Assembly: GCA_944386095.1 (NCBI GenBank)
Contig: CALWZU010000044.1
Span: 1 to 34,583, forward strand
Direction of reading: 5' to 3'
Length of the DNA stretch: 34,583 nucleotides
Origin: an uncultured Clostridia bacterium
Lineage (GTDB): Bacteria > Bacillota > Clostridia > Peptostreptococcales > Anaerovoracaceae
In this document: piece after piece, positions 22,906 to 34,583 of the stretch
Layout of the letters: each line of letters opens with the position of its first letter
Numbering within the stretch: position 1 is the stretch's first letter
Translations under genes and position numbers: made by a program
Notes under the pieces: model-generated
What the model was told of the DNA's origin: nothing
What the model saw: only the letters and a program-made list of their open reading frames with translations
Databases searched by the model: none

Positions 22906-22964
22906 GCGTCGGAAGGAGCACGGGCGGCAGAAAGCCGCCTGCCTTCCGGCGCTTTCGTATTTTT
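22906..22964 (+). terminator. Terminator/attenuator between rplL and rpoB
   Basis: A two-layer stem: outer GCGTCGGAAGG (22906-22916) with CCTTCCGGCGC (22942-22952), with one mismatch, and inner GGCGGC/GCCGCC (22923-22928 / 22934-22939). It is followed by TTTCGTATTTTT. It probably stops much of the ribosomal protein transcript, so rpoB uses the next promoter. Confidence 0.8.
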
Positions 22965-23076
22965 CAGGCTTGCTGTCGGCCGCTGTCGTTTTCTGTCCCC
23001 TTCAGCTCCGAAAAAGCAGAGAGAGGTCCTTCAGAAGGAAGGGGCCCCGGGGGAGAGCCGGTGCGACAAAAACTGC

Positions 23077-23105
23077 TTGACTACTTTACAATTTTATGAT
23101 ACGAT
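23077..23105 (+). promoter_or_regulatory. rpoB promoter
   Basis: TTGACT (23077-23082), a 17-bp spacer and TACGAT (23100-23105) with an extended TG (23097-23098). The start would be near 23112, about 455 nt before rpoB. Confidence 0.65.
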
Positions 23106-23108
23106 TCT

Positions 23109-23220
23109 AAATTGCAACAGAATGTGTAATTTATCCAAAATGCCACATTCTATTTGTCTTTCGCAATTTTGTGAAGGAAACCGGAAAAGGATCCGGGGAG
23201 GACGCCTTCGGATCGTTTTT
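23109..23220 (+). promoter_or_regulatory. rpoB leader with early terminator
   Basis: Right after the promoter, AGAATGTG (23119-23126) pairs with CACATTCT (23144-23151) and AAATTGC (23109-23115) can pair with GCAATTT (23163-23169). Then GATCCG (23190-23195) and CGGATC (23209-23214), followed by GTTTTT, form an intrinsic terminator about 110 nt into the transcript. This arrangement suggests transcription attenuation of rpoBC. The remaining 23221-23567 has no convincing gene; a 75-codon frame at 23250-23477 lacks a ribosome binding site and recognisable content. Confidence 0.6.
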
Positions 23221-23567
23221 AAAACGCGGAAAAGCGAAACCATTACATAATGACAAAATCAGCAGGAAAACAACAGGGGAAAGGCCTTTTTGGCAACGAC
23301 CTTGAAAGCCGGCATACGTTACAACTTTTTCTGAAAACCAAAACTAGAAAAAGGATTTTGTCATGTTCGAAAGAAAATCTGATCGTATACAAACTGTCGG
23401 AATCGGAGAAAGAGAAGGCTTTCCACCTCCGGCAGCCGTCTTCCTTCCCATATCCCCTGGGAAAGGGAATTTCCTGAAAAACTGTACCAACCCTTAAGCG
23501 CAGCAATTTGATCCCAATGTTCTGATGACGCTTTCATACATGACTTTGTATACAAGGAGTGAAGAGA

Positions 23568-26500
23568 ATGCCCCATCTTATTAAAACCGGAAAAAGGAAC
23601 AGAATGTCTTTCTCGAAAATCAACGAGGTAGCTCCGATTCCCAGTCTGATCCAGATCCAGAAGGATTCCTACGATTGGTTTATCGAAGAGGGACTGAAAG
23701 AAGTGTTCGAGGATATTTCCCCCATAAAGGACTATGCGGGGAATTTAGTGCTGGAGTTTATCGATTATTCTCTGAAGGATAAGCCCAAGTATGATGTGGA
23801 GGAATGTAAGGAAAGAGACGTCACCTATGCGGCTCCGCTGAAGGTGGGCGTTCGTCTTGTAAACAAAGAAACCGGAGAGGTCAAAGAGCAAGAAGTTTTT
23901 ATGGGGGATTTCCCGCTGATGACGGAAAACGGAACCTTTATATATAACGGCGCGGAACGTGTTATCGTTACCCAGCTTGTCAGGTCCCCCGGGCCGTATT
24001 ATGATTCCACCTTTGACAAGTCCGGAAAAGAGCTGTTTTCCACCACCATCATCCCCAACCGGGGGGCGTGGCTGGAATATGAAACGGATTCCAACGAAAT
24101 TATTTCCGTGCGGGTGGACAGAACCAGGAAATTGCCCGCCACCATGCTCCTGAGAGCCCTGGGCTTTGGAACGGATCAGGAAATCATAGAGCTTCTGGGG
24201 GAAGACGAACGGCTTTATAAAACCCTGTCAAAGGACACCGTCAATACAGTAGAGGACGGCCTGAAGGAAATTTACAAAAAGCTCAGGCCCGGTGAACCGC
24301 CTACGGTAGACAGCGCCCAGTCCCTGATCGATTCTCTGTTTTTCGATCCCAAGCGCTATGACCTAGCGAAGGTGGGGCGGTACAAATACAACAAAAAGCT
24401 TGGCCTTTCGGGCAGAATCGCAGGATTTCAGGCCTCCAGAAACATCGTGAATCCCCAGACCGGGGAAATCCTGGCGGCGGCAGGGGAAAAAATCACCCGG
24501 GAAACCGCCCTTGCCATTGAAAACAGCGGCGTGAAATTCGTATATATATTAGATGAAGAAGAAAAAGAACATAAGGTGATCGGCAATCACTTTGTCAACC
24601 TGGCGGATCATGTCCCCTTTGACGTAAAGGATATAAAAATCGGGGCGAAGGTCTATTATCCCGTGCTCAGAGAAATCCTGGATACCTGCCGGGAAGAAGA
24701 GGAAATCAAAGAGGGGCTTCTGGCAAACAAAGGCAGGCTGGTGCCAAAGCACATTCTCATAGACGATATAGTGGCCTCCATGAGCTATCTGCTGGGTCTG
24801 CCCTATGGCATCGGCTCCACCGATGACATCGATCATCTGGGCAACAGAAGGCTGCGCTCCGTAGGAGAGCTTTTGCAAAACCAGTTCCGCATCGGCCTTG
24901 CCAGAATGGAACGGGTGGTTCGGGAAAGAATGACCATCCAGGACATGGATGTAACCACGCCCCAGGCCCTGATCAACATTCGGCCCGTCACGGCGGCGAT
25001 CAAGGAATTTTTCGGCAGCAGCCAGCTGTCCCAGTTTATGGACCAGACCAATCCCCTGGCGGAGCTGACCCATAAAAGAAGGCTTTCCGCCCTGGGCCCC
25101 GGCGGCCTTTCCAGAGAGAGAGCCGGATTTGAGGTCAGAGACGTCCATCATTCCCATTACGGCAGAATGTGCCCCATTGAGACGCCGGAAGGTCCCAATA
25201 TCGGGCTGATCGGTTCCCTGACCACCTATGGCAGGATCAATGAATACGGCTTTATCGAAACCCCTTACCGGCTGGTAGATAAAGAAAAAGGCATTGTAAC
25301 GACGCAGATCCATTATTTGACCGCAGATGAAGAGGAAACCCTGGTCATCGCCCAGGCAAACGAACCCCTGGATGAGGAAGGTCATTTTGTCAATGCCAGA
25401 GTGGCGGCAAGAGGCGCCGGCGGAGAAATCGACATGGTAGATAAATCCGTACCCGATTACATGGACGTATCGCCTAAGCAGGTCGTGTCCGTGGCTACCG
25501 CTATGATCCCCTTCCTGGAAAACGACGACGCCAACCGGGCGCTGATGGGTTCCAACATGCAGCGGCAGGCGGTGCCGCTTCTGATCACCGACGCGCCTAT
25601 GGTGGGAACCGGTATGGAATACCTGGCGGCCAGAGATTCTGGCGTGGTCATTTTGGCAAAGCACCCGGGGACCGTTATCCGGGTGGACGCCAATCAGATC
25701 ATAATCGCAAGAGATGACGGACAGGGCAACGATACCTATAAATTATTGAAATTCAAACGTTCCAACCAGGGAACCTGCATCAACCAAAGACCTATCGTCA
25801 GCAAGGGCGAGCATGTGGAAGAGCGGGAGCCTATCGCCGACGGCCCTTCCACGGATATGGGCGAGGTGGCCCTGGGAAGGAATCTTCTTGTAGGCTTTAT
25901 GACATGGGAAGGCTATAACTATGAGGACGCCATTCTTCTGAACGAACGGCTGATCATGGAAGATATTCTTACTTCCCTTCATATCGAAGAATACGAGGCG
26001 GAGGCCAGAGACACCAAGCTGGGCCCCGAAGAGATCACAAGAGACATTCCCAACGTGGGAGAAGACGCCCTGAAGGATCTGGACGAAGAGGGCATCATCC
26101 GCATCGGCGCGGAGGTAGGCGCTTCCGACATCCTGGTTGGAAAGGTCACGCCTAAGGGAGAAACCGAGCTGACCGCAGAGGAAAGGCTCTTAAGAGCCAT
26201 CTTCGGTGAAAAGGCCAGAGAGGTCAGGGACACCTCCCTGCGGGTGCCGCACGGAGAAGCCGGTATCATCGTAGATGTAAAGATCTTTTCCAGAGACAAC
26301 GGAGACGAACTGCCCCCCGGGGTCAATAAGCTGGTCAGATGCTATATCGCAACCAAGAGAAAAATCAACGTAGGAGACAAAATGGCCGGACGGCACGGCA
26401 ACAAGGGCGTTATTTCCCGTGTGCTTCCGGAAGAGGATATGCCCTTTATGGAAGACGGAACGCCGCTTCAGGTCGTTCTGAATCCCCTGGGCGTACCTTC

Positions 26501-27281
26501 CCGTATGAACATCGGGCAGGTGCTGGAGACCCATCTGGGGCTGGCGGCGAAGAAAAAAGGCTGGTATATCGCCACGCCGGTATTTGACGGAGCCAGAGAA
26601 AAAGACATCATAGAACTGATCAAGGAATGCGGCTATTCCGAAACCGGAAAGCTGGTGCTCAGAGACGGCCGTTCCGGAGAACCCTTTGATAACCCCGTTA
26701 CGGTGGGCTATATGTATATGCTGAAGCTCCACCATCTGGTAGACGACAAGATCCATGCCAGAAGCACAGGGCCTTATTCGCTGGTTACCCAGCAGCCCCT
26801 GGGCGGAAAAGCCCAGTTTGGCGGCCAGCGCTTCGGCGAGATGGAGGTATGGGCGCTTGAGGCCTACGGCGCGGCCTATACCCTCCAGGAAATCCTGACG
26901 GTGAAATCTGACGACATCGTGGGAAGAGTCAAAACCTATGAAGCCATCGTCAAAGGAGAAAACATCCCTGAACCGGGCATCCCTGAATCCTTTAAGGTGC
27001 TGATCAAGGAAATGCAGAGCCTTGCCCTTGATGTAAAGGTGCTGTCCGAGGAAAACGAAGAAATCGAGATCCGGGAATCCATCGACGATGAGATGGAGGC
27101 GGAAACCATCACGGAAATCGAACGTCTGGCAGATGCCAGAAACGTATATGAAGGCGATCCGGGATTCGAAGTCAGCGACGCCGAGGAAGGCTATGACGAG
27201 CTGGAGGATGAGGGCGACGACGACCTTTACGATGACGCGGACGATGATGATTATATAGATGAGGAAAACGAAGATTTTTAA
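23568..27281 (+). CDS. rpoB: DNA-directed RNA polymerase subunit beta
   Basis: Catalytic-core subunit of RNA polymerase. ATG 23568, with AAGGAGTG upstream, gives 1237 residues. The rifampicin-binding stretch [20 protein letters not shown] (about residues 483-502), followed by [10 protein letters not shown], has the susceptible residues at the usual resistance positions (Asp in FMDQ, His in THK, Ser in LSALG). [14 protein letters not shown] (near 783) and [17 protein letters not shown] (near 940) are core motifs, and the C-terminus includes [24 protein letters not shown]. The last 40 or so residues form a strongly acidic Asp/Glu tail, longer than in E. coli. rpoC follows after 33 bp. Confidence 0.98.
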   Translation: MPHLIKTGKRNRMSFSKINEVAPIPSLIQIQKDSYDWFIEEGLKEVFEDISPIKDYAGNLVLEFIDYSLKDKPKYDVEECKERDVTYAAPLKVGVRLVNKETGEVKEQEVFMGDFPLMTENGTFIYNGAERVIVTQLVRSPGPYYDSTFDKSGKELFSTTIIPNRGAWLEYETDSNEIISVRVDRTRKLPATMLLRALGFGTDQEIIELLGEDERLYKTLSKDTVNTVEDGLKEIYKKLRPGEPPTVDSAQSLIDSLFFDPKRYDLAKVGRYKYNKKLGLSGRIAGFQASRNIVNPQTGEILAAAGEKITRETALAIENSGVKFVYILDEEEKEHKVIGNHFVNLADHVPFDVKDIKIGAKVYYPVLREILDTCREEEEIKEGLLANKGRLVPKHILIDDIVASMSYLLGLPYGIGSTDDIDHLGNRRLRSVGELLQNQFRIGLARMERVVRERMTIQDMDVTTPQALINIRPVTAAIKEFFGSSQLSQFMDQTNPLAELTHKRRLSALGPGGLSRERAGFEVRDVHHSHYGRMCPIETPEGPNIGLIGSLTTYGRINEYGFIETPYRLVDKEKGIVTTQIHYLTADEEETLVIAQANEPLDEEGHFVNARVAARGAGGEIDMVDKSVPDYMDVSPKQVVSVATAMIPFLENDDANRALMGSNMQRQAVPLLITDAPMVGTGMEYLAARDSGVVILAKHPGTVIRVDANQIIIARDDGQGNDTYKLLKFKRSNQGTCINQRPIVSKGEHVEEREPIADGPSTDMGEVALGRNLLVGFMTWEGYNYEDAILLNERLIMEDILTSLHIEEYEAEARDTKLGPEEITRDIPNVGEDALKDLDEEGIIRIGAEVGASDILVGKVTPKGETELTAEERLLRAIFGEKAREVRDTSLRVPHGEAGIIVDVKIFSRDNGDELPPGVNKLVRCYIATKRKINVGDKMAGRHGNKGVISRVLPEEDMPFMEDGTPLQVVLNPLGVPSRMNIGQVLETHLGLAAKKKGWYIATPVFDGAREKDIIELIKECGYSETGKLVLRDGRSGEPFDNPVTVGYMYMLKLHHLVDDKIHARSTGPYSLVTQQPLGGKAQFGGQRFGEMEVWALEAYGAAYTLQEILTVKSDDIVGRVKTYEAIVKGENIPEPGIPESFKVLIKEMQSLALDVKVLSEENEEIEIRESIDDEMEAETITEIERLADARNVYEGDPGFEVSDAEEGYDELEDEGDDDLYDDADDDDYIDEENEDF

Positions 27282-27314
27282 CGGGTGTGAAACGAGAGAA
27301 GGGAGAGTGACCCC

Positions 27315-30300
27315 TTGCAGGAACTGAATAATTTTGAATCTTTGCAGATCAGTCTGGCTTCACCGGAGAAAATTCTCAGCTGGTCCAGAGGCGAGGTGAA
27401 AAAACCTGAAACCATCAATTACAGAACCCTGAAGCCGGAAAAAGACGGGCTCTTCTGTGAACGGATCTTCGGCCCCATGAAGGATTGGGAATGTCACTGC
27501 GGGAAATATAAAAGGATCCGCTACAAGGGCATCGTTTGCGACCGCTGCGGCGTAGAGGTAACCAAGTCCAAGGTAAGAAGAGAAAGAATGGGCCATATCC
27601 AGCTGGCGGCCCCGGTTTCCCATATCTGGTATTTCAAGGGCATCCCCAGCCGCATGGGCCTGGTTCTTGATATTTCCGCCAGAAATCTGGAAAAAGTATT
27701 GTATTTCGCAGCCTATATCGTAACGGATCCCAAAGAAACGGATCTGACATACAAAGCGCTTCTGACCGAGCAGGAATACCGGGAGGCCAAGGAAAAATAC
27801 GGCAACGGCTTTGAAGCGTCCATGGGTGCAGAAGCCATTAAGGAGCTTCTGTCCCAGATCGATATGGAAGCCCTGGCCGATGACCTGCGCACAAAGCTCA
27901 GAGAAAGCTCCGGACAAAAGCGCATCCGCATCGTCAGACGGCTGGAGGTCATCGAGGCCCTGCGCCTTTCAGGCAACAAACCGGAATGGATGATCCTGGA
28001 TGTGATCCCGGTCATCCCGCCGGATCTGAGACCCATGGTTCAGCTGGACGGCGGCAGATTTGCCACCTCTGACCTGAATGATCTTTACAGGAGGGTCATC
28101 AACAGAAACAACCGTTTAAAAAGACTGTTGGATCTGGGAGCTCCGGATATCATCGTCAGAAACGAAAAAAGAATGCTTCAGGAAGCGGTGGACGCGCTGA
28201 TCGATAACGGAAGAAGAGGCCGGCCGGTTACGGGCCCGGGCAGCCGCCCCCTGAAATCCCTGTCGGATATGCTCAAGGGAAAGCAGGGCCGCTTCAGACA
28301 GAACCTTCTGGGAAAGAGGGTGGATTATTCCGGACGTTCCGTTATCGTGGTAGGGCCCGAGTTGAAATTCTATCAATGCGGCCTGCCCAAGAAAATGGCC
28401 CTGGAGCTGTTCAAGCCCTTTATTATGAAAATGCTGGTGAAAAACGGTACGGCTCATAATATTAAGAGCGCCAAGAGAATGGTGGAGCGGGTCCGTCCCG
28501 AGGTATGGGATGTGCTGGATGAGGTCATCAAGGAGCATCCGGTGCTTCTGAACCGTGCCCCGACCCTGCACCGTCTGGGCATTCAGGCCTTCGAGCCGGT
28601 GCTGGTAGAGGGCAAGGCCATCAAGCTGCATCCCCTGGTATGCACCGCCTACAACGCGGACTTTGACGGAGACCAGATGGCGGTCCATGTGCCTCTTTCC
28701 GTAGAGGCGCAGGCGGAAGCCCGGTTCCTGATGCTGTCGGTCAATAACATCCTGGCTCCCAAGGACGGCTCTCCCATTACGACGCCTACTCAGGATATGA
28801 TTCTGGGCAGCTATTATCTGACCGTTGAAATTCCAGATGAGCCGGGAGAGGGAAAAATCTTCTCGGATTTTGATGAAATGCTCATGGCTTATCAGAACCA
28901 CTCGGTGGGGCTGCATTCCAGGGTCAAGGTCAGAATGTATCTGGATCAGGATGACCACAAGGGCAGGCTGGTGGAATCCACCGTGGGAAGATTCATCTTT
29001 AATGAAAAAATTCCCCAGGATCTGGGATATGTGGATCGAAGCAAGGATCCCTATGCGCTGGAAATCGATTTCCTGTGCGACAAGAAAAAGCTGGGCGACA
29101 TTATCGACCGGTGCTACCGGGTACACGGCAATACCAAAACCGCTTTGATGCTGGATCATATCAAGGAAATGGGCTTCCATTATTCTACGGTAGGCGCCAT
29201 TACCATCAGTATTTCCGATATGAAGATCCCCGATGAAAAGGAAGAGATCATCGCCAGAGCGGATGCGAAGATCGAGCAATTCGAAAAAGCCTACAAGCGG
29301 GGCCTGATGTCCGATTCCGAACGCTATGAAAGCGTTATCAACGTATGGCAGAAAACCTCCGACGAGGTAGCCGACGCGCTGATGGATTCCCTTGGAGGCC
29401 TGAACAACCTGTATATCATGGCTCATTCCGGCGCCAGAGGCAGCAAGAGCCAGATCAAGCAAATCGGCGGCATGAGAGGCCTGATGGCCAACGCCTCCGG
29501 TAAAACCATCGAAATTCCCATCAAGTCCAACTTCCGGGAGGGCCTTTCCGTTTTGGAATACTTCGTATCCACCAACGGCGCCAGAAAAGGCCTTGCGGAC
29601 ACGGCTCTGCGGACAGCCGACTCCGGCTATCTGACCAGAAGGCTGGTGGATGTCAGCCACAATGTGATCGTGCGGGAAGAGGACTGCGGAACCAAGGACG
29701 GCATTGAAGTGCGGGCCTTCCGGGACGGCAAGGAAATCATCGAGCAGCTTAAGAGCCGGATCACCGGCAGAACCACCTGCGAGGATGTGACGCATCCGGT
29801 TACAGGAGAGCTGATCGCCAAAGAAGGGGATGTGCTCAACGAGGAACAGGCGGCGGCCATTGAAAACGCCGGCATTGAGATGGTCCGGATCCGATCGGTG
29901 CTGACCTGTGAAAGCAAGCATGGCGTCTGCGCAAAATGCTACGGCAGAAACCTGGCCACAGGGGGCCCTGTGAATATCGGAGAGGCGGTAGGCATCACGG
30001 CGGCTCAGTCCATCGGCGAGCCCGGCACACAGCTGACCATGCGTACCTTCCATACCGGCGGCGTAGCGGGCAGCGATATTACCCACGGTCTTCCCAGAGT
30101 CGAGGAGCTGTTCGAGGCCAGAAAGCCCAAGGGCCTTGCGGTGATTTCCGAAGTGGCGGGAACCATTTCCCTTCATGGAACAAAGAAAAACAACGAAGTG
30201 ATCGTCAGAGCGGACGATGGCAGCGAAACGAAATATACCATTCCCTACAGCGCCAGGATCAAGGTCAAGGACGGCGATTATATCGAGGCGGGCGACGAGA

Positions 30301-30851
30301 TCACCCAGGGCTCGGTCAATCCCCATGACGTGCTGCGGATCAAGGGGATCGAGGGCGTTTTCCAGTATCTTTTGAAGGAAGTGCAGAGAGTATACAAGCA
30401 GCAGGGTGTTGACATCAACGACAAGCATGTTGAAGTAATCGCCAGCCAGATGCTTTCCAAGTTCAGAGTGGAAGAAGCGGGGGACACCACCCTTCTGCCG
30501 GGAGGCCTTTACAGCAAGTTTGAGCTGGAGGAGGCCAACGAAAAGGCTTTGGAAGAAGGGGGAGAACCCGCCAAGGCCAAACGCACCCTTCTGGGCATCA
30601 CAAAGGCCTCTTTGGCGACCAATTCCTTCCTGTCGGCGGCCTCCTTCCAGGAAACCACCCGGGTGCTCACGGATGCGGCGATCAAAGGAAAGACCGACGG
30701 CCTCCACGGCCTGAAGGAAAACGTGATCATCGGCAAGCTGATCCCTGCGGGAACCGGCATGAAGAAATATAAGAACATCGCCCTGGATTACGGCGAGAAT
30801 CTGCCTCAGCCTTCTCAGGCCCAGCCTCAGTATGAGCCTGCGCAGGTGTGA
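27315..30851 (+). CDS. rpoC: DNA-directed RNA polymerase subunit beta'
   Basis: Largest catalytic subunit of RNA polymerase, 1178 residues. The start codon is TTG, supported by AGAAGGGAGAG 7 bases ahead and by protein sequence beginning as in other Bacillota ([11 protein letters not shown]). The N-terminal zinc site is CHCGKYKR...CDRCG (about residues 60-79), the active-site magnesium motif is NADFDGDQM (about 448-456), and a second zinc site includes [13 protein letters not shown] near 865. [19 protein letters not shown] marks the trigger-loop region. Co-transcribed with rpoB; a new strong promoter begins 75 bp after its stop. Confidence 0.98.
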   Translation: MQELNNFESLQISLASPEKILSWSRGEVKKPETINYRTLKPEKDGLFCERIFGPMKDWECHCGKYKRIRYKGIVCDRCGVEVTKSKVRRERMGHIQLAAPVSHIWYFKGIPSRMGLVLDISARNLEKVLYFAAYIVTDPKETDLTYKALLTEQEYREAKEKYGNGFEASMGAEAIKELLSQIDMEALADDLRTKLRESSGQKRIRIVRRLEVIEALRLSGNKPEWMILDVIPVIPPDLRPMVQLDGGRFATSDLNDLYRRVINRNNRLKRLLDLGAPDIIVRNEKRMLQEAVDALIDNGRRGRPVTGPGSRPLKSLSDMLKGKQGRFRQNLLGKRVDYSGRSVIVVGPELKFYQCGLPKKMALELFKPFIMKMLVKNGTAHNIKSAKRMVERVRPEVWDVLDEVIKEHPVLLNRAPTLHRLGIQAFEPVLVEGKAIKLHPLVCTAYNADFDGDQMAVHVPLSVEAQAEARFLMLSVNNILAPKDGSPITTPTQDMILGSYYLTVEIPDEPGEGKIFSDFDEMLMAYQNHSVGLHSRVKVRMYLDQDDHKGRLVESTVGRFIFNEKIPQDLGYVDRSKDPYALEIDFLCDKKKLGDIIDRCYRVHGNTKTALMLDHIKEMGFHYSTVGAITISISDMKIPDEKEEIIARADAKIEQFEKAYKRGLMSDSERYESVINVWQKTSDEVADALMDSLGGLNNLYIMAHSGARGSKSQIKQIGGMRGLMANASGKTIEIPIKSNFREGLSVLEYFVSTNGARKGLADTALRTADSGYLTRRLVDVSHNVIVREEDCGTKDGIEVRAFRDGKEIIEQLKSRITGRTTCEDVTHPVTGELIAKEGDVLNEEQAAAIENAGIEMVRIRSVLTCESKHGVCAKCYGRNLATGGPVNIGEAVGITAAQSIGEPGTQLTMRTFHTGGVAGSDITHGLPRVEELFEARKPKGLAVISEVAGTISLHGTKKNNEVIVRADDGSETKYTIPYSARIKVKDGDYIEAGDEITQGSVNPHDVLRIKGIEGVFQYLLKEVQRVYKQQGVDINDKHVEVIASQMLSKFRVEEAGDTTLLPGGLYSKFELEEANEKALEEGGEPAKAKRTLLGITKASLATNSFLSAASFQETTRVLTDAAIKGKTDGLHGLKENVIIGKLIPAGTGMKKYKNIALDYGENLPQPSQAQPQYEPAQV

Positions 30852-30925
30852 GAAAAAACACCGGGAAGAAAAAGGAAAGCCCCGGAAAATTCCCAGGGGG
30901 CCCGGTAAAATTACCGTAAAGTTTA

Positions 30926-30954
30926 TTGACAGGAAAATAGGCAAATGGTATACT
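30926..30954 (+). promoter_or_regulatory. str operon promoter
   Basis: TTGACA (30926-30931), a 17-bp spacer and TATACT (30949-30954): nearly ideal sigma-A promoter driving rpsL-rpsG-fusA-tuf, with a leader of about 170 nt. A small hairpin CGGTAA/TTACCG lies just upstream (30903-30916). Confidence 0.88.
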
Positions 30955-31047
30955 ACGAAAGTGCGTCAGGGCCTTTCGCAGTATGCCGGAAAGCCCGTAA
31001 AACACCGGCCCCGGCGGCAAAGCGCCAGAGGGACCGGCATGTTGCGT

Positions 31048-31072
31048 TTAAAACGCCCGCCGGGCGTTTTAA
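31048..31072 (+). other. Terminator-like hairpin in the rpsL leader
   Basis: TTAAAACGCCC (31048-31058), loop GCC, GGGCGTTTTAA (31062-31072) is a perfect 11-bp stem about 90 nt into the transcript. The right arm supplies four T, so it may act as an attenuator for the str operon. Confidence 0.6.
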
Positions 31073-31133
31073 TAGATATGCAAACTTCTGCATGAAGCAG
31101 GAGGGACAACTTTTAAGGAGGTGAAACCATCAT

Positions 31134-31547
31134 ATGCCTACAATTAACCAATTAGTAAGACATGGAAGAGAAAAGGTCATTACCAAATCAACGGCGCCGG
31201 CCTTGAACAGAGGATTCAACTCTCTGAGAAGAAAGCCGACGGATGAGGACTCTCCCCAGAAGAGGGGCGTTTGCACCGCAGTGAAAACCGTTACGCCCAA
31301 AAAGCCCAATTCCGCGTTGAGAAAGGTTGCCAGAGTCCGTCTTACCAATAACATCGAAGTGACCGCTTACATTCCCGGTGTGGGACACAATCTGCAGGAG
31401 CACAGCGTTGTTCTGATCAGAGGCGGAAGAGTCAAGGACCTTCCCGGTGTCAGATACCATATCGTAAGAGGAACCCTCGATACCGCTGGCGTGGAAGGCA
31501 GAAAAAAGGCTCGTTCCAAGTATGGAGCTAAGAGACCGAAAAAATAA
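31134..31547 (+). CDS. rpsL: 30S ribosomal protein S12
   Basis: uS12 of the decoding centre, 137 residues, with a consensus AAGGAGGTG ribosome binding site. The decoding loops [17 protein letters not shown] and [12 protein letters not shown] have lysines at the two positions (43 and 88 in E. coli numbering) whose change causes streptomycin resistance, so this allele appears susceptible. First gene of the rpsL-rpsG-fusA-tuf operon. The gap to rpsG is unusually long at 299 bp and carries a structured element. Confidence 0.97.
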   Translation: MPTINQLVRHGREKVITKSTAPALNRGFNSLRRKPTDEDSPQKRGVCTAVKTVTPKKPNSALRKVARVRLTNNIEVTAYIPGVGHNLQEHSVVLIRGGRVKDLPGVRYHIVRGTLDTAGVEGRKKARSKYGAKRPKK

Positions 31548-31619
31548 TGATGGTAAAATGCGCCCTTGAAGCTGTAAAGGAAGGCTCCTGAACAGATGTA
31601 GAGGTTTGATATGATAGAT

Positions 31620-31760
31620 CAATATCAGCGCACCGCACTCCCTTGCAAAGGGGAGTGAGTACCAACAGCAAGACTGAGGGAGTCGATAAATTGCGGGCTC
31701 CTCAGAGTAATCCGCCGGCCTGTGCGCCGGAGGGTGAAGTGAAACGTGCAATTTGAGACG
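31620..31760 (+). repeat. Structured intergenic element between rpsL and rpsG
   Basis: This unusually long rpsL-rpsG gap holds several short stems. CACTCCC (31636-31642) pairs with GGGAGTG (31651-31657); its ACTCCC can instead pair with GGGAGT at 31678-31683 within ACTGAGGGAGTC. CCGGC (31715-31719) pairs with GCCGG (31726-31730). The CTCCC...GACTGAGGGAGTC pattern resembles short dispersed repeats I associate with gut Clostridia genomes, but it could also be an S7-binding regulatory RNA. No open reading frame fits. Confidence 0.45.
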
Positions 31761-31771
31761 TTACTTTCTGA

Positions 31772-32317
<546 letters not shown>

Positions 32318-32359
32318 CCGCCTACCGGCAAACCATTGTTGTAGAAAGGAGGAATTAAG

Positions 32360-34423
32360 ATGGCCAGACAATTTCCTTTGGAAAAAACTCGCAACATCGG
32401 CATCATGGCACATATCGATGCGGGAAAAACGACCACCACGGAAAGAATCTTATTTTACACCGGCAGAACCCATAAGATCGGGGAAGTGCATGAAGGCGCA
32501 GCGACCATGGACTGGATGGAGCAGGAACAGGAAAGAGGAATCACAATCACCTCCGCTGCAACCACGGCCCAATGGAAGGATACCAGAATCAATATCATCG
32601 ATACCCCCGGCCACGTGGATTTTACCGTTGAGGTAGAGCGTTCCCTGAGAGTACTGGACGGAGCGGTAGCGGTATTTTGCGCCAAGGGAGGCGTAGAGCC
32701 CCAGTCTGAAACCGTATGGAGACAGGCTGAAAAATACGGAGTACCCAGGATGGCCTTTGTCAATAAAATGGATATCATGGGCGCCGACTTTGAACGAGTG
32801 GTGGGCATGATGAGAGACCGTTTGAAGGCAAACGCCATTCCCATTCAGCTTCCTATTGGAAAGGAAAGCGATTTTTCCGGGATCATCGACCTTGTAACCA
32901 TGAAAGCGGATATTTACAAGGACGATCTGGGAAAACAGATCGATGTAGTGGATATTCCGGAAAACATGAAGGAAAAAGCGGACGAATACCGCCTTCAGCT
33001 GATGGAAGCGGTGGCGGAAACAGACGAAGAGCTTCTGATGAAATACCTGGAGGGGGAAGAGCTGACCGTTCAGGAAATCAAAGAAGCGATCCGCAAGACC
33101 ACGATCGCCGGGAAAATGGTGCCTGTTTGCTGCGGCTCCGCATACAGAAACAAAGGCATCCAGCCCCTTCTTGATGCGATTGTGGATTTCCTGCCCTCGC
33201 CTCTTGATATTCCGCCCATCAAAGGCGTAAAGCCGGGAACGGATGTGGAAGAGGAAAGAGTGGCGGATGATAAAGGACCTTTTTCCGCTCTGGCCTTTAA
33301 GGTCATGGCAGACCCCTTTGTGGGAAAGCTGGTCTTTTTCAGAGTTTATTCCGGAAAGCTCAATTCCGGATCCTATGTATACAATTCTGTTAAGGGCAAA
33401 AAAGAAAGGATCGGCAGGATCCTGCAGATGCACGCCAACAGAAGAGAAGAGATCGAAGAAGTATACGCAGGCGATATCGCGGCCGCAGTGGGTCTGAAGG
33501 ATACCACCACAGGCGACACCCTCTGCGATGACAAGCATGCGATCATTCTGGAATCGATGGATTTCCCGGATCCCGTTATCGAGATCGCCATCGAGCCCAA
33601 AACCAAGGCAGGCCAGGAGAAGATGGGTATGGCGCTGGCAAAGCTGGCGGAAGAGGATCCCACCTTCAAAACCTATACAAATGAAGAGACCGGCCAGACC
33701 ATCATTGCGGGTATGGGAGAGCTGCACCTGGAAATCATCGTAGACAGATTGCTGCGGGAATTCAAGGTGGAAGCCAACGTGGGCAAACCACAGGTTTCCT
33801 ACAAGGAAACCATTACCGCCAATGCGGAATCCGATTACAAATACGCCAAGCAATCCGGCGGCCGGGGCCAGTACGGACACGTCAAGATCCGGATTTTCCC
33901 CAACGAACCGGGCGCAGGCTACGAGTTTATCAATTCCGTTGTGGGCGGCGCGGTCCCGAAGGAATATATTCCCAAGGTGGACGACGGTATCCGGGAAGCG
34001 ATGGAAAATGGCCCTCTGGGCGGCTATCAGGTGGTAGACGTAAAGGTAGAGCTTTACGATGGATCCTATCATGAGGTAGACTCCAGCGAAATGGCCTTCA
34101 AGATCGCAGGCTCAATGGCCTTCCGGGAAGCTGTCAAAAAGGCGAAGCCTGTTATGCTGGAACCCATCTTCAAGGTAGAGGTTACCGTTCCGGAAGAGTA
34201 TATGGGAGACGTCATCGGCGACATCAACTCCAGAAGAGGGCGTATCGAAGGCATGGAAGCCGTCGCAGGCGCTCAGGTGGTAAGAGGCTATGTTCCTCTT
34301 GCGGAGATGTTCGGCTATGCCACCGACCTGAGATCCAAAACCCAGGGCAGAGGCGTTTACTCCATGCAGTTCCACCACTTCGACAAGCTGCCTGAAAGCA
34401 TTCGGGAGAAGCTGACCAAATAA
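32360..34423 (+). CDS. fusA: Elongation factor G
   Basis: Translocation GTPase EF-G, 687 residues, close to the usual 690-700. G motifs: [19 protein letters not shown] (P-loop, from residue 15), the switch segment [17 protein letters not shown] and [10 protein letters not shown]. Domain IV carries [12 protein letters not shown] and the tip loop, and the C-terminus [20 protein letters not shown] is standard. AGGAGG lies ahead of the start. tuf follows after 33 bp with AAAGGATG as its ribosome binding site, completing the str operon. Confidence 0.98.
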   Translation: MARQFPLEKTRNIGIMAHIDAGKTTTTERILFYTGRTHKIGEVHEGAATMDWMEQEQERGITITSAATTAQWKDTRINIIDTPGHVDFTVEVERSLRVLDGAVAVFCAKGGVEPQSETVWRQAEKYGVPRMAFVNKMDIMGADFERVVGMMRDRLKANAIPIQLPIGKESDFSGIIDLVTMKADIYKDDLGKQIDVVDIPENMKEKADEYRLQLMEAVAETDEELLMKYLEGEELTVQEIKEAIRKTTIAGKMVPVCCGSAYRNKGIQPLLDAIVDFLPSPLDIPPIKGVKPGTDVEEERVADDKGPFSALAFKVMADPFVGKLVFFRVYSGKLNSGSYVYNSVKGKKERIGRILQMHANRREEIEEVYAGDIAAAVGLKDTTTGDTLCDDKHAIILESMDFPDPVIEIAIEPKTKAGQEKMGMALAKLAEEDPTFKTYTNEETGQTIIAGMGELHLEIIVDRLLREFKVEANVGKPQVSYKETITANAESDYKYAKQSGGRGQYGHVKIRIFPNEPGAGYEFINSVVGGAVPKEYIPKVDDGIREAMENGPLGGYQVVDVKVELYDGSYHEVDSSEMAFKIAGSMAFREAVKKAKPVMLEPIFKVEVTVPEEYMGDVIGDINSRRGRIEGMEAVAGAQVVRGYVPLAEMFGYATDLRSKTQGRGVYSMQFHHFDKLPESIREKLTK

Positions 34424-34456
34424 AACCGCATAATGCGTGAAAGGATGTAAATAGCA

Positions 34457-34583
34457 ATGGCAAAAGCGAAATTCGAAAGAACCAAACCCCATGTCAATAT
34501 CGGAACCATCGGTCACGTAGACCATGGAAAGACCACACTGACAGCGGCGATCACAAAGACGCTGCACACCAGATACGGACTGG
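34457..34583 (+). CDS. tuf: Elongation factor Tu (copy 2, cut by window end)
   Basis: First 42 codons of tuf, ending at the window edge within the GTPase domain (after the GHVDHGKT P-loop). The DNA is identical to bases 1-127. Here the upstream context is visible: fusA, 33 bp, and AAAGGATG 8 bases before the ATG. This is the classical tuf at the end of the str operon. Confidence 0.96.
   Translation, partial: MAKAKFERTKPHVNIGTIGHVDHGKTTLTAAITKTLHTRYGL
34457..34583 (+). repeat. Terminal direct repeat, right copy
   Basis: Right-hand copy of the 127-base repeat described at 1-127. It starts exactly at the tuf ATG and ends at the last base of the window. Confidence 0.95.

Noticed and set aside
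23250-23477. Possible 75-residue gene in the rpoB leader
   Set aside because: No ribosome binding site, no recognisable domain, and it lies inside an apparent regulatory leader.
28116-30944. 942-codon open frame on the minus strand opposite rpoC
   Set aside because: It mirrors rpoC in an antisense frame, has no recognisable motifs, and results from the codon bias of the real gene. Other long antisense frames (3970-5307, 12921-14270, 32450-34072) were rejected for the same reason.

Overview
The window looks like a chromosomal segment from an anaerobic, amino-acid-fermenting Clostridia (Bacillota). The evidence is AGGAGG-type ribosome binding sites, TTG and GTG starts, a Clostridia-style rpmG-secE-nusG-rplKAJL-rpoBC-rpsL-rpsG-fusA-tuf order, and strictly anaerobic enzymes (ketyl-radical 2-hydroxyacyl-CoA dehydratase and its activator). 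An Anaerovoracaceae-like amino-acid fermenter would fit, but that placement is a guess. There is no phage, plasmid, transposase, CRISPR, tRNA or rRNA gene.

Layout: (1) 1-1260, tuf copy 1 and its terminator. (2) 1316-2599, a BaiN/HI0933-family flavoprotein on the minus strand. (3) 2713-6299, argC-argJ-argB behind a strong promoter overlapped by a pair of ARG boxes, ending in a terminator. (4) 6481-12732, a tight six-gene operon: 2-hydroxyacyl-CoA dehydratase (two subunits), its activator, 3-hydroxyacyl-CoA dehydrogenase, crotonase and thiolase. (5) 12873-17008, CoA-transferase, class III aminotransferase and iron alcohol dehydrogenase, separated by 130-140 bp gaps that carry hairpins and palindromes. 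(6) 17009-18953, a five-unit 15-bp tandem repeat, a promoter surrounded by repeated TTACAG/CTGTAA motifs, a 2-hydroxyacid dehydrogenase-family protein and a RidA protein. (7) 19079-34456, rpmG-secE-nusG-rplK-rplA-rplJ-rplL, rpoB-rpoC, then rpsL-rpsG-fusA, with leader and attenuator structures. (8) 34457-34583, the first 127 bases of a second tuf.

Functionally, region 4 can convert a 2-hydroxyacyl-CoA to an enoyl-CoA and, if the product is crotonyl-CoA, on to two acetyl-CoA, or run the last steps in reverse towards butyrate. Region 5 matches three of the four enzymes of 4-aminobutyrate fermentation (aminotransferase, 4-hydroxybutyrate dehydrogenase, CoA-transferase); the fourth, AbfD, is not present. 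Both routes would meet at crotonyl-CoA. Butyryl-CoA dehydrogenase and EtfAB are also absent, so any butyrate step must be encoded elsewhere.

The first and last 127 bases are identical and both begin exactly at a tuf start codon. This is best read as an assembly join at a duplicated tuf gene, not as a real circular replicon. If tuf copy 1 is the usual copy upstream of rpmG, the arginine and fermentation genes sit as an approximately 18 kb block between tuf and rpmG.
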